From: Bin87 sp965203195
Lineage (GTDB): Bacteria > Chloroflexota > Dehalococcoidia > Lucifugimonadales > UBA3495
Assembly (NCBI GenBank): GCA_965203195.1
Contig: OZ241860.1
Span: 2,914,001 to 2,978,000, forward strand
Reading direction: 5' to 3'
Length of the DNA stretch: 64,000 nucleotides
The notes beneath the pieces are model-generated. The model did no database searches. It worked only from the letters and a program-made list of their open reading frames with translations, and had not been told where the DNA came from. Position 1 is the stretch's first letter, and every line of letters begins with the position of its first letter. Shown piece after piece: positions 26,440 to 33,815 of the stretch. Position numbers and translations under genes: made by a program.

Positions 26440-27030
26440 CAGCGGTCCCAATCCGAAAATCGGATACGCAACGGCGGCAAACGGCTCCGCTTTCGTGTCG
26501 ACCCAACTGGACAACCCTGTCCACCGACCGACGATCACTCAACCGCGTCACGCTATCGAAGGGCTGCGTGGACCCGCCGGCCAGCGGCGCCCACCGGCCT
26601 ACCAACCGCATCACACCAACACCGGGGGAAAGTTTCGGGCTGGCCGGCCCGCTAGGAACACGGCCTAACCCTTGTCGGAATCCTTCACTAGGAGCTGGTC
26701 CTGCTTCGTCGCTGTATATCTCGTACGGGCTGTGCAGTTCTTTGCCAGCCAGCGGGTGTCACCACCGTGCCGTGCCGGATGACCTGATCGGTTTGCCGGA
26801 GCAGGCCCTGAACCTGTTCTTGCTTGTCGTAAGTCCGTCAGGGACACGGAAAACTAGGACGAAATTCGCTTTTACGCTCTCGGGCCGTAGCGCCGACAAC
26901 CTGGAATCCGGCCGCCCGGGCAACCCCCCGGTGTCCTTCATCATCCATCAACCGCTATCAACCATCAATCGCCAATCGCCTAACCCACCGCAAAGGAGCC
27001 GCCTTCCCAATGAAAACCCCCTTCCCACCG
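26440..27030 (-). repeat. Dispersed intergenic repeat, copy R1
   Basis: The minus strand of this gap matches the plus strand at about 50690-51345 and 62790-63405. Shared blocks include GGTTGTCGGCGCTACGGC, CGTGTCCC, GGTGGTGACACCCGCTGG and ACGAAGCAGGACCAGCT. It fills most of the 1.1 kb between fumC and holB; no other gene is seen in that gap. Confidence 0.7.
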
Positions 27031-27298
27031 CCTGCCCGCCGCCACCTGCGCTGTTCCCGCCCGCCCGCACCCTCGTAACCGGCCTCATTGCAACCGGAAC
27101 ATCCTCACGATCCGTCGCATCCCGCCCAATTCGCTTTGGCGCGCATAAGCGCCCCCCGCGCAAAACGCTTACTATGCCCCCCAGGCCCGGGACTTCATTC
27201 GCCGCGCCCGGCGGACGAAACCGCCCCCGGAGCGCCGGTCAAGAGATCGGCAGGCAACCATTCAGTTCCGTTCCGGCCGGCCGGAGCAATAGCGTCAT

Positions 27299-28351
27299 AT
27301 GTGGGCAACATTCGGGCAGGAACTACTGGTGCGGCGTCTGGACGCCAGCCTGCTGGCCGGGCGCCTGGCCCACTCTTACCTGCTGGCCGGGCCGCCTCAC
27401 ATCGGCAAGATGACCCTGGCGCTGGACCTGGCCGCCGCCGTCAACTGCGCTGTCGTCAACGGGTTGCAGTCGGGGGGAATGTTCGCCGACCTGTCGCCGG
27501 CCCCCTCCGGCCCCTGCGGGCAGTGCGAACCCTGCGGACGAATCCGGCGCGGCGTACACGCCGACCTGAACATCATCGCCGTGGGCGGCGACCCCCGCGC
27601 TCCCACCCGCATCAGCATTGAACAGGTGCGGGAAGCCGAAAACTACCTTTCGGTAACGCCCGTAGAAGGCGGCCGCAAGGTCGTCATCTTTGACGGCGCG
27701 GAAACAATGTCCGCCGGTCAGAGCGAGCCGGCCAACGCCCTGCTCAAAACCCTCGAGGAACCGCCGCCGCAAACCCTGATTGTGCTGCTTTCCGCCAACC
27801 CGGACGCCATCCTGCCCACCATACGCTCCCGCTGCCGGCTGCTGTCGCTGCCCCCCGTGCCGGGGCCGGCGCTGGCCGAATACCTGGAAACGCGGCATCA
27901 CGCGGCGCCGGAACAGGCCCGCTGGCTGGCCCGGTTGGCCCGCGGCTGCCCCGGCTGGGCCATCAACGCCCTGACCGATCCGGCGGCGCTGCCGGAACGC
28001 GCTGAGGAACTGGCGCGCATCGCCGAATTGGGCCGCGCCCCCCTGGACGCCCGTTTCGCCTACGCCGGCGCCCTGGCGGGCTCATTCTCCGGCAACCGGG
28101 AACAGGTGCGCCAGACCCTCTACCTGTGGCAGCGCTGGTGGCGGGATCTGCTGCTGGTCAAGGAAGGCGTCTCCGATTATGTCCACAACACCGACCTGCA
28201 TACGGAACTGACCGCACAGGCGGAGACCCTGTCCACGCCCGCCATCGCCGCCTTTCTGCGCCGCCTCCAGGAAACCCTGGTCGCCCTGGACGCCAACGCC
28301 AACCCCCGCCTGGCGCTGGAATGCCTGATGCTGGACGCGCCGGCAGCATAG
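27299..28351 (+). CDS. holB: DNA polymerase III delta' subunit
   Basis: A 350-residue clamp-loader subunit of the AAA+ family. A P-loop GPPHIGKMTLA at residues 31-41, a zinc-binding Cys cluster C73-X2-C76-X2-C79 (GPCGQCEPCGR), VVIFDGAETMS in the Walker B place, and NALLKTLEEPPPQTLIVLL followed by TIRSRCR (the SRC sensor motif) identify it. The C-terminal collar domain is helical and divergent. The ATG at 27299 is the only sensible start but has no strong ribosome binding site. A DnaX/gamma-tau identity is less likely, because the N-terminal WRP motif and the long C-terminus are missing. Confidence 0.85.
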   Translation: MWATFGQELLVRRLDASLLAGRLAHSYLLAGPPHIGKMTLALDLAAAVNCAVVNGLQSGGMFADLSPAPSGPCGQCEPCGRIRRGVHADLNIIAVGGDPRAPTRISIEQVREAENYLSVTPVEGGRKVVIFDGAETMSAGQSEPANALLKTLEEPPPQTLIVLLSANPDAILPTIRSRCRLLSLPPVPGPALAEYLETRHHAAPEQARWLARLARGCPGWAINALTDPAALPERAEELARIAELGRAPLDARFAYAGALAGSFSGNREQVRQTLYLWQRWWRDLLLVKEGVSDYVHNTDLHTELTAQAETLSTPAIAAFLRRLQETLVALDANANPRLALECLMLDAPAA

Positions 28352-28403
28352 CCCGTAAGCCTTATGCCCTGTGCCGGCTGCGTCCACTTCCCGCGCCGGC
28401 GGG

Positions 28404-28853
28404 TCAGATTGCCTGGTAGGTTTTGACGCGGCCCCGGTTGGCGGAACGCAGCCGCCCCTCCCGTTCCAAAGCGCGGATGGCTTCCAGCGTCCGGTCATCG
28501 CCGTGCCGCCGGAACTTGCCTGTGATTTTGCTGGCCGTCCGCGGCCGGGCGCAGTACTCCCAAACCTGCTCCGCCAGCAGGTCGCCGGCTTCGGGCAGCG
28601 GGCGCCCGGGCCGCACCAGGGTATGCCCCTGGTTGCCGTCAACCGATTCGCCCGGCTGCCACTCCAGACGGTCGGGGTAGCGATCCAGAAAAGCCCGCAG
28701 ACGCGCCCGTATCGTCCCGCCGGCGCCGGTAGAGCCGTACCCGTGTATGATGTCCAGCGTATCCCCGCTGCGGGCTTGCAACGCCCCGTTGTACCGGGCA
28801 ATGAACTCGTCTCGCGCCTCCGCCCAGGTCTTGCCGTGGCAGTCCACCTCCAT
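28404..28853 (-). CDS. Smr-domain protein
   Basis: A 149-residue protein. The N-terminal half is a Smr (small MutS-related) domain: MEVDCHGKTWAEARDEFIAR carries the DxHGK motif and IIHGYGSTGAGGTIRARLRA the HGxGxG motif, with a helix RAFLDR after it. Smr domains are nicking nucleases or RNA endonucleases acting on stalled ribosomes. The C-terminal half (EQVWEYCARPRTASKITGKF to RGRVKTYQAI) looks like a small winged-helix DNA/RNA-binding module. The start at 28853 follows GGGAGGGA. It is convergent with holB and downstream of an HNH nuclease gene. Confidence 0.75.
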   Translation of the reverse strand: MEVDCHGKTWAEARDEFIARYNGALQARSGDTLDIIHGYGSTGAGGTIRARLRAFLDRYPDRLEWQPGESVDGNQGHTLVRPGRPLPEAGDLLAEQVWEYCARPRTASKITGKFRRHGDDRTLEAIRALEREGRLRSANRGRVKTYQAI

Positions 28854-28993
28854 CAGAACAGGTTCCCTCCCGTATCCGTCCGGCCCGTTCCCATCCGGTA
28901 TTATTGGAATTATTGGAACTAGTCGGCTACCCCGGCCGGCGCTTTCTCCGTCCGGTGGGCATCCTCGCCGTTCTGCCGGTGTCCGTTCGACTG

Positions 28994-29695
28994 CTAGGGA
29001 ATGTAGGGGCGCCATTCGTCAAGGATGGCGCGGTTTTCCAGAATGCGGTAGGGATTGGGCTGGGGCGCAGTGGGGGGCCGGCGCAGTTTCATATTCGCCT
29101 CGTGGGGCGTGCGCCCGGCCTTGGCCAGGTTGCAACGCTCGCAGGCGGCCACCACATTGTCCCAGGTATTGGGGCCGTTGTACCGGCGCGGCACCACATG
29201 ATCCAAGGTAAGACGCTGTGACTTGACGCCGCAGTACTGGCAGGTGTAATGGTCCCGCAGAAACACCTCTTTTTTGGACAGGCGACGAGGGGCGAAAGGC
29301 CGCTTGACCAGATAAACCAGCCGGATGATCGACGGCGCGTCCAGCGTGGCGCTGAAACTGCGGATGCGCGCCGTCTCGGAACGCTGTTCCAGCAGCTCGG
29401 CCTTGCCTTTGGACAGCAGGACAATGGCCCGGCGCACGGTGCAGACATTCACCGGCACATAGTTGAGGTTCAGCACCAGCACCGGGGCGGTGAGGCGTCC
29501 CGGCACGAGAACGCGGGCGCCGCCGGGCGCCGCCGGTAATGAATCCTCCGCAACCGCAATGGCAACGCCCACGCCCGCGGCGTCCACGCCGACGCCGGCG
29601 CCGCCCGCCGGCGGGCGCGCCGCATTCTGCTGCCGGACGGCGGGTTTTGCCCTGGCCGCCGATTTCCTTCGACCCGTTCGTCCCCGGCTTGCCAT
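28994..29695 (-). CDS. HNH endonuclease
   Basis: A 233-residue protein with an Ala/Pro-rich N-terminal third, a conserved middle (VLVLNLNYVPVNVCTVRRAI, then LLSKGKAELLE) and an HNH domain at about 150-205: RDHYTCQYCGVKSQRLTLDH, NTWDNVVAACERCNLAKAG. The four Cys and the LDHVVPR His are intact. This matches the widespread group of stand-alone HNH proteins usually encoded near housekeeping genes rather than phage HNHs. The start at 29695 follows GAGGTG; a GTG two codons upstream is the alternative. A TATAAT-like box lies about 100 nt upstream (29797-29792). Confidence 0.85.
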   Translation of the reverse strand: MASRGRTGRRKSAARAKPAVRQQNAARPPAGGAGVGVDAAGVGVAIAVAEDSLPAAPGGARVLVPGRLTAPVLVLNLNYVPVNVCTVRRAIVLLSKGKAELLEQRSETARIRSFSATLDAPSIIRLVYLVKRPFAPRRLSKKEVFLRDHYTCQYCGVKSQRLTLDHVVPRRYNGPNTWDNVVAACERCNLAKAGRTPHEANMKLRRPPTAPQPNPYRILENRAILDEWRPYIP

Positions 29696-29977
29696 CTGCA
29701 CACCTCAGGGGCAGGTAGCGCTTGCGCTGCCGCGTTGTGCCGAAACCCTGTGACGATAGACGATAAACGATATTGGACTGCTCCCGGTCACATTATAACC
29801 GCAAATGGCCCCCTTGCGGCATCCCCGGATTTTTGCGGGCCGGCATTCCGGTTCAGGCGAACTAACCCCAAATCCCTCGCTCCGGCGGGCCGGGCGTCGG
29901 ATCCCGCCCGGCATCGTCAGAACAACGGAAATACGACGGCGGCAGCGGCGGACAGCCCGGCCCGCCCGGCGGGTCGC

Positions 29978-30361
29978 CTACCGTACCGCCAGCAGAACGG
30001 CCAGGCCGATCAGCAGCCCCAGCAGCAGACCGCCGGCGTGGTTGACCCGCACCACCCTGGAGTCATACCCGAACCGGCCCTCCAGATGACGCCCCCAGAA
30101 CCCGATGCTGATGACGCTGATGACGCCCACGAAGGCCAGCGGCGCATACAGCAGCGCCGGCGTGTCCGCGTCCCGGAACAGCCACGCAACGCCCGCCAGC
30201 AGGCCCACCGCCCCCAGGGACAGCGCCATCCGCACCAGCCCGATGCGAAAGCCCCATCCCATCAGAAAGCACCAGCCGGCCAGCCCCAGCAGGTGCCACG
30301 GCGAATCGAATATACCGAAAATCACGCCGCCAATTGTCCAACATACCGCCCCGCCGCGCAA
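29978..30361 (-). CDS. Small integral membrane protein
   Basis: A protein of up to 127 residues with about four hydrophobic segments (WHLLGLAGWCFLMGWGF, MALSLGAVGLLAGVAWLF, PLAFVGVISVISIGFWG, HAGGLLLGLLIGLAVLLAV). The frame opens with TTG at 30361; a GTG 12 codons later (30325) is an equally possible start, and neither has a strong ribosome binding site. It is divergent from the Mog/MoaB gene. No family was recognised. Confidence 0.55.
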   Translation of the reverse strand: MRGGAVCWTIGGVIFGIFDSPWHLLGLAGWCFLMGWGFRIGLVRMALSLGAVGLLAGVAWLFRDADTPALLYAPLAFVGVISVISIGFWGRHLEGRFGYDSRVVRVNHAGGLLLGLLIGLAVLLAVR

Positions 30362-30504
30362 CCGGAAGGCGCCGCCCCGTTTGGCGATGTGCTATCATTG
30401 GCGCTGCGGGGGGCGCCGCCGTCATCTCCGGCCCCGGCCCGGTCGCCCCGCCCCGCGCCGTAAGCAGTCCGTCCGTCGCCACTATCGCCGCCGGTGAAAC
30501 CGCC

Positions 30505-30996
30505 ATGCATCGCCTTGCCATACTTACCGTCAGCACCTCCGGCGCCCGCGGCCAGCGGGAGGATACCGGCAGCCAGGCCATCCGCGCCAAGCTGCCGCCG
30601 CCGGATTACCGGGAAGTCAGCTACGAAATCGTTCCCGACGACGCCATCGCCATTCGGGAACATCTCTGCGCCTGGGCCGACTCCGGCGCGGTTGACCTGA
30701 TTGTGACCACCGGCGGCACCGGCATGGGGCGCCGCGATATTACCCCCGAAGCCGTCCGTTCCGTTATGGACCGCGAGGTTCCCGGAATGGCCGAAGCCAT
30801 GCGCGCCCAAACCTTGCAGTTCACGCCCATGGCGATGTTGAGCCGTTCCGTGGTCGCCATCAGAGGCCACACGCTGATCATCACCCTGCCCGGCAGCCCC
30901 CGGGGCGTGGGCGAATGCCTGGATGTCGTCCTGCCCGTCCTGCCTCACGCCCTGGAACTCCTGCGGCAGGAATCCGTACAGGAACACCCCCGTTAG
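30505..30996 (+). CDS. Molybdopterin biosynthesis MogA/MoaB-type protein
   Basis: A 163-residue protein of the MogA/MoaB fold, which adenylates molybdopterin before molybdenum insertion. LAILTVSTSGARGQREDTGS opens the domain, VDLIVTTGGTGMGRRDITPEA is the MPT-binding motif, and IITLPGSPRGVGECLDVVLP closes it. The start at 30505 has only a weak GGTGA site; upstream codons in the same frame are Ala/Pro-rich and unlike the family. No other Moco genes are nearby. It is divergent from the membrane protein at 29978-30361. Confidence 0.85.
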   Translation: MHRLAILTVSTSGARGQREDTGSQAIRAKLPPPDYREVSYEIVPDDAIAIREHLCAWADSGAVDLIVTTGGTGMGRRDITPEAVRSVMDREVPGMAEAMRAQTLQFTPMAMLSRSVVAIRGHTLIITLPGSPRGVGECLDVVLPVLPHALELLRQESVQEHPR

Positions 30997-31079
30997 CCTC
31001 TGCCCTTGCCCCGGTTTGTGCTTTGCCCCGACTCGCTGTCGGCATCATCATCATCTTGCCCCCGGAGAAGCGCCCCGAT

Positions 31080-31433
31080 ATGACTACCGACGCCAACGCT
31101 AACGAACCCGCCCCCGTCTATTGGCCCCGGGTCAAAGAGCTGCTGGACGGCATTATGGAACGCTGGATTGAACGCCACGGCCGCCAGCCTTACCCCGGCA
31201 TTCACGAATACTGGTGGGAAACGCCGGAGGATTTGGCGAACTCCGTCCTCAACGGCTACCCGTCCATTGAGCCGGGCAAGCCGGGCGCCGAGACGCACCT
31301 GGTGCGTTCCCTCCGGCTGGGCTGCGGCACTTTCGGGCGGATGCCCCTGCGCGGCCCCTTCCTGTCCCGCGCCGAAGCCGCCGAAATCGCCGCCTGGATT
31401 GACGCCGGGATGCCCAAAGGCCCGGCGGAATAA
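31080..31433 (+). CDS. Hypothetical protein upstream of HEPN-like genes
   Basis: A 117-residue soluble protein with many aromatic residues (YWPRVKELLDGIMERWIERH, YPGIHEYWWETPEDLANSVL, TFGRMPLRGPFLSRAEAAEI, AWIDAGMPKGPAE). The start at 31080 follows GGAG. The stop codon overlaps the start of the next gene (TAATG). Its 3' end is duplicated at 31874-31927, so this gene and its partner have been copied as a unit. The family is not recognised; a role as partner or antitoxin of the HEPN-like proteins is only inferred from coupling. Confidence 0.65.
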   Translation: MTTDANANEPAPVYWPRVKELLDGIMERWIERHGRQPYPGIHEYWWETPEDLANSVLNGYPSIEPGKPGAETHLVRSLRLGCGTFGRMPLRGPFLSRAEAAEIAAWIDAGMPKGPAE

Positions 31434-31440
31434 TGATGAC
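31387..31440 (+). repeat. 54-bp direct repeat, first copy
   Basis: This 54-bp segment (end of the 117-aa gene and start of the 126-aa gene) recurs at 31874-31927 with a single mismatch, marking a recent tandem duplication. Confidence 0.85.
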
Positions 31441-31813
31441 GATGCCTCCGTCACCGTGGGAATGGGAAATTGACCTGCCCAAAGACGGGCCGGTGGCCGA
31501 AGCGGCGCAGCAGTTCGCCGTCCACAATATGCTGTTGGGCGCCGAGATACTGCGCGATGCCGCGCGCAACGCCGTGGTCAAGGCCGCCCACCGGCGCGGC
31601 TGGCCCTGCGCGACCCCAAAGCAAATCTACGCCGTCCTCGCAAAGCTGGACAGCGATGAGCTGAACCTGATGGGGTCATACCTGCACGCCGCCGGGATGC
31701 CGCACAAAATCCGCTATCGCTACGGCGAAATCATCGCCGGCGAGCTGGATATGGATTGCTGGGCCGTGAGTTGCTTTCTGGACCGGATGCAAAATCTGGA
31801 CGGGTTGCAATAA
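31433..31813 (+). CDS. HEPN/PaREP1-like small protein 1
   Basis: A 126-residue alpha-helical protein. The core AAQQFAVHNMLLGAEILRDA then NAVVKAAHRRGWP follows the PaREP1/HEPN pattern of a helix with A...F, a second helix with AE.L..AA..A, and an A..RGW.. turn. The C-terminal part (MPHKIRYRYGEIIAGELDMD then CWAVSCFLDRM) is shared with the paralogue at 31920. Start and stop overlap both neighbours by ATGA-like junctions, so the set is translated as one unit. HEPN proteins are often RNases or RNase partners in toxin-antitoxin pairs, but no clear RX4-6H motif is seen. Confidence 0.65.
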   Translation: MMTMPPSPWEWEIDLPKDGPVAEAAQQFAVHNMLLGAEILRDAARNAVVKAAHRRGWPCATPKQIYAVLAKLDSDELNLMGSYLHAAGMPHKIRYRYGEIIAGELDMDCWAVSCFLDRMQNLDGLQ

Positions 31814-31920
31814 TGCTGCCCGCTGAACACATCCTGGAATCCCGGCGGCTTATGACGCGCGCCGATGATGAGTTCGCCGCCTGGATTGACGCCGGGATGC
31901 CCAAAGGCCCGGAGGAATAA
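31813..31920 (+). pseudogene. Remnant of a duplicated 117-aa gene (35 codons)
   Basis: A 35-codon frame that begins at the overlapping ATG at 31813 and ends with FAAWIDAGMPKGPEE, nearly the same as the end of the gene at 31080-31433. It is the 3' tail of a second copy whose main part has been deleted, with a new short N-terminus (MLPAEHILESRRLMTRADDE). The overlaps with both neighbours are preserved, so it may still serve for translational coupling. Confidence 0.6.
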
Positions 31921-31927
31921 TGATGAC
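31874..31927 (+). repeat. 54-bp direct repeat, second copy
   Basis: 53 of 54 positions match 31387-31440; the one change turns GGCGGAA into GGAGGAA just before the overlapping stop/start. Confidence 0.85.
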
Positions 31928-32285
31928 CGCTCAAAAACTAACCGCGCCAGCGCGCGATGCTATAGCTGCCGCTCGCCAGGAATTCGCCGTCCATAATATG
32001 ATGCGCGGCGCCGAAATCCTGCGGGACGCCGCGCGCCAGGCCGTAGTCCAGGCGGCCCGGCAGCGCGGCTGGCCAGCCGCGGAGGGCGAGCCTGCTTGCA
32101 CTATGTTGGAGCAAATGGACGACAGCTTGGCGCTGGTGGCCGGCTATATGTACGCCGAAGGCTTGCCGGACAAAATCCGCTACCGCTACGACGAGCTCGT
32201 TGCCGGCGAAATGGAAAGCGACTGCTGGGTCGTAAGCAAATTCCTGGAGCAGTTGGATAAACTGGTTGACGGCGCCCAATGCTGA
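31920..32285 (+). CDS. HEPN/PaREP1-like small protein 2
   Basis: A 121-residue paralogue of the 31433 gene: ARQEFAVHNMMRGAEILRDA, then RQAVVQAARQRGWP, and DKIRYRYDELVAGEMESD. The two copies differ throughout, so the duplication of the gene itself is older than the nearly identical 54-bp repeat suggests, or gene conversion has acted on that repeat. The start overlaps the previous stop, and the next gene starts 7 nt before this one ends. Confidence 0.65.
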   Translation: MMTAQKLTAPARDAIAAARQEFAVHNMMRGAEILRDAARQAVVQAARQRGWPAAEGEPACTMLEQMDDSLALVAGYMYAEGLPDKIRYRYDELVAGEMESDCWVVSKFLEQLDKLVDGAQC

Positions 32286-32632
32286 CCGCAGACCGGATAC
32301 GCATCGCCGCCGCCTGGCGCGAACGCGCCAACCACGAATTTAACTATGACCCGATGCTGGCATCAGAAATCCTGTGGGGCGCGGTAGCGCAAGCAATTAT
32401 TGCGATTGCCGCCGAAAATGGCTGGCCGGCCAACAGCCATGGCGCCTTTCGCGTCGCCGTCAGACGCCTGGCCCACGACTATGGGGCCCCGACACTGATA
32501 ACATTCTTTGACAGCGCCGAAAAACTGCACGGGAACTTTTATCACCATAACCTGCCGGCCGGAGAAATGCCCTGGCGCTGGAGACAGGCGGAAATGCTGG
32601 TATCCAGTCTGCTTGGCCTGCTCAATGAATGA
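32279..32632 (+). CDS. HEPN/PaREP1-like small protein 3
   Basis: A 117-residue protein of the same general fold: RERANHEFNYDPMLASEILW, then GAVAQAIIAIAAENGWPANS and HGAFRVAVRRLAHDYG. It is closer to the standard PaREP1 pattern (A..F...D...ASE..WGA..QA....A...GW...SH) than the two preceding paralogues and to the broken gene at 59855-60372. The C-terminal part (YHHNLPAGEMPWRW then AEMLVSSLLGLL) is shorter. It is the last gene of the coupled set and ends 1 nt before a strong hairpin. Confidence 0.65.
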   Translation: MLTADRIRIAAAWRERANHEFNYDPMLASEILWGAVAQAIIAIAAENGWPANSHGAFRVAVRRLAHDYGAPTLITFFDSAEKLHGNFYHHNLPAGEMPWRWRQAEMLVSSLLGLLNE

Positions 32633-32633
32633 C

Positions 32634-32666
32634 CAGCGCCGCCGGCCAAAGTGGCCGGCGGCGCTG
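32634..32666 (+). terminator. Convergent hairpin terminator
   Basis: A 15-bp perfect stem (CAGCGCCGCCGGCCA and complement) with a 3-nt loop, directly after the last HEPN-like gene and before the convergent NHL gene. No T-tract follows, so it may act mainly as an RNA end-stabilising hairpin. Confidence 0.5.
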
Positions 32667-32699
32667 CGTTGCTCGGGCATCGGGCCGATGGCGTTGCGA

Positions 32700-33704
32700 T
32701 TACAGCAGCGCCGGCTCCCGCTCCTTCTGATAAACCTGGATGCGGCCCCGCGTGTGGTCCAGCACCGCAATCTGCCCTTCCGGGGTCACGCGGACGGCGC
32801 AGGGGTTGGCGAAAGCCTTTTCGTAGGCCCCGCCGTCGTGGGTAATCGCCATCGTGCGCTGGCGTATCATATCCGGGTTGGAGTTGAGCTTGCTCTTGCC
32901 CCACGCCGAAATCTGGTGGTCGCCCTTCAGCTGCGCCCGGAACCGGCCGTCCGGCGCCAGAATCTGCACCCGGTCGTTCTCCCGGTCGCAGACATAGATG
33001 TCGCCGTCTTGGTCCACAAACACTGCGTTGGGGCGCTTGAACTGGCCGGGGCCGCTGCCGCTCATCCCGAAGGTAGCCTGCCAGTCGCCGGCCTGGGTGA
33101 ACTGCTGGACGCGGTCGTTGCGCCAGTCGGCGACATAGATCATCCCGTCCTGGTCCAGGCAGATGCCCCAGGGCAGGTTGAACTGGCCGTTTTCGCTGCC
33201 GAGCCCGCCGAACTGGCTCTTGAAGGCGCCGTCCAGCCCGTAGCTCTGCACCCGGTGGTTCTTGCTGTCCACCAGCCACAGGGTATCGCCGTCAATGGCA
33301 ATGCCCGAAGGGCCGTTGAACTGGCCCGGGCCGTGCCCCTGCTGGCCCCAGTGGCGCAGGTACTCGCCGTCGCCGTCGTAAATGGTGATGCGGTTCAGCC
33401 ATTCGTCGGCGACATACAGGTTGCCGGCGCCGTCCAGCGCGCAGGCGGTGGGCCAGTACATATCCCCCGGCGCCTCGCCGAACTTGCTGAATTCCCCTAC
33501 GAACTGCTCGTCCAGCGTGGCGATAGTGGCGTGCACCCCGTCCGGACGGTTTTCGTAGGATCGGTTGAGCACATAGACCTTGCCTTCCTCGTCAATAGCC
33601 ATATCGACCGGGTTGCGAAACCCGGTGCCGTTGAACTCGTTCCGTCCCACGGAATGGCTATAGGTGAAGGCAGTGTCCACGAGACCAAACAGATGGGTAC
33701 TCAT
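32700..33704 (-). CDS. NHL-repeat beta-propeller protein
   Basis: A 334-residue protein made of about six NHL repeats, for example GFRNPVDMAIDEEGKVYVLN, GQFNGPSGIAIDGDTLWLVD, GQFNLPWGICLDQDGMIYVA and GQFKRPNAVFVDQDGDIYV, each ending with a N-R-I/V-Q strand (NDRVQQF, NDRVQIL). There is no signal peptide, so it is predicted cytoplasmic unless exported by a non-classical route. The start follows AGGAGAGGG. It is the third gene of an operon with DUF1800 and DUF1501 proteins. The function is unknown; such propellers bind proteins or act as peptidyl-glycine lyase-like enzymes. Confidence 0.8.
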   Translation of the reverse strand: MSTHLFGLVDTAFTYSHSVGRNEFNGTGFRNPVDMAIDEEGKVYVLNRSYENRPDGVHATIATLDEQFVGEFSKFGEAPGDMYWPTACALDGAGNLYVADEWLNRITIYDGDGEYLRHWGQQGHGPGQFNGPSGIAIDGDTLWLVDSKNHRVQSYGLDGAFKSQFGGLGSENGQFNLPWGICLDQDGMIYVADWRNDRVQQFTQAGDWQATFGMSGSGPGQFKRPNAVFVDQDGDIYVCDRENDRVQILAPDGRFRAQLKGDHQISAWGKSKLNSNPDMIRQRTMAITHDGGAYEKAFANPCAVRVTPEGQIAVLDHTRGRIQVYQKEREPALL

Positions 33705-33815
33705 AGACTTCCCTCTCCTTTCGGTGGTGTCAGTGAGATGGCATTTTGTGGGTCGGGGCCTGCGGCGGAGATGCGATTCGCTATCCCCGCCGCGCCCGTT
33801 TTTCCGCCGGGCGGC

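Noticed and set aside
29792..29797. TATAAT on the minus strand upstream of the HNH gene
   Set aside because: No -35 element at the right distance; mentioned only in the HNH entry.
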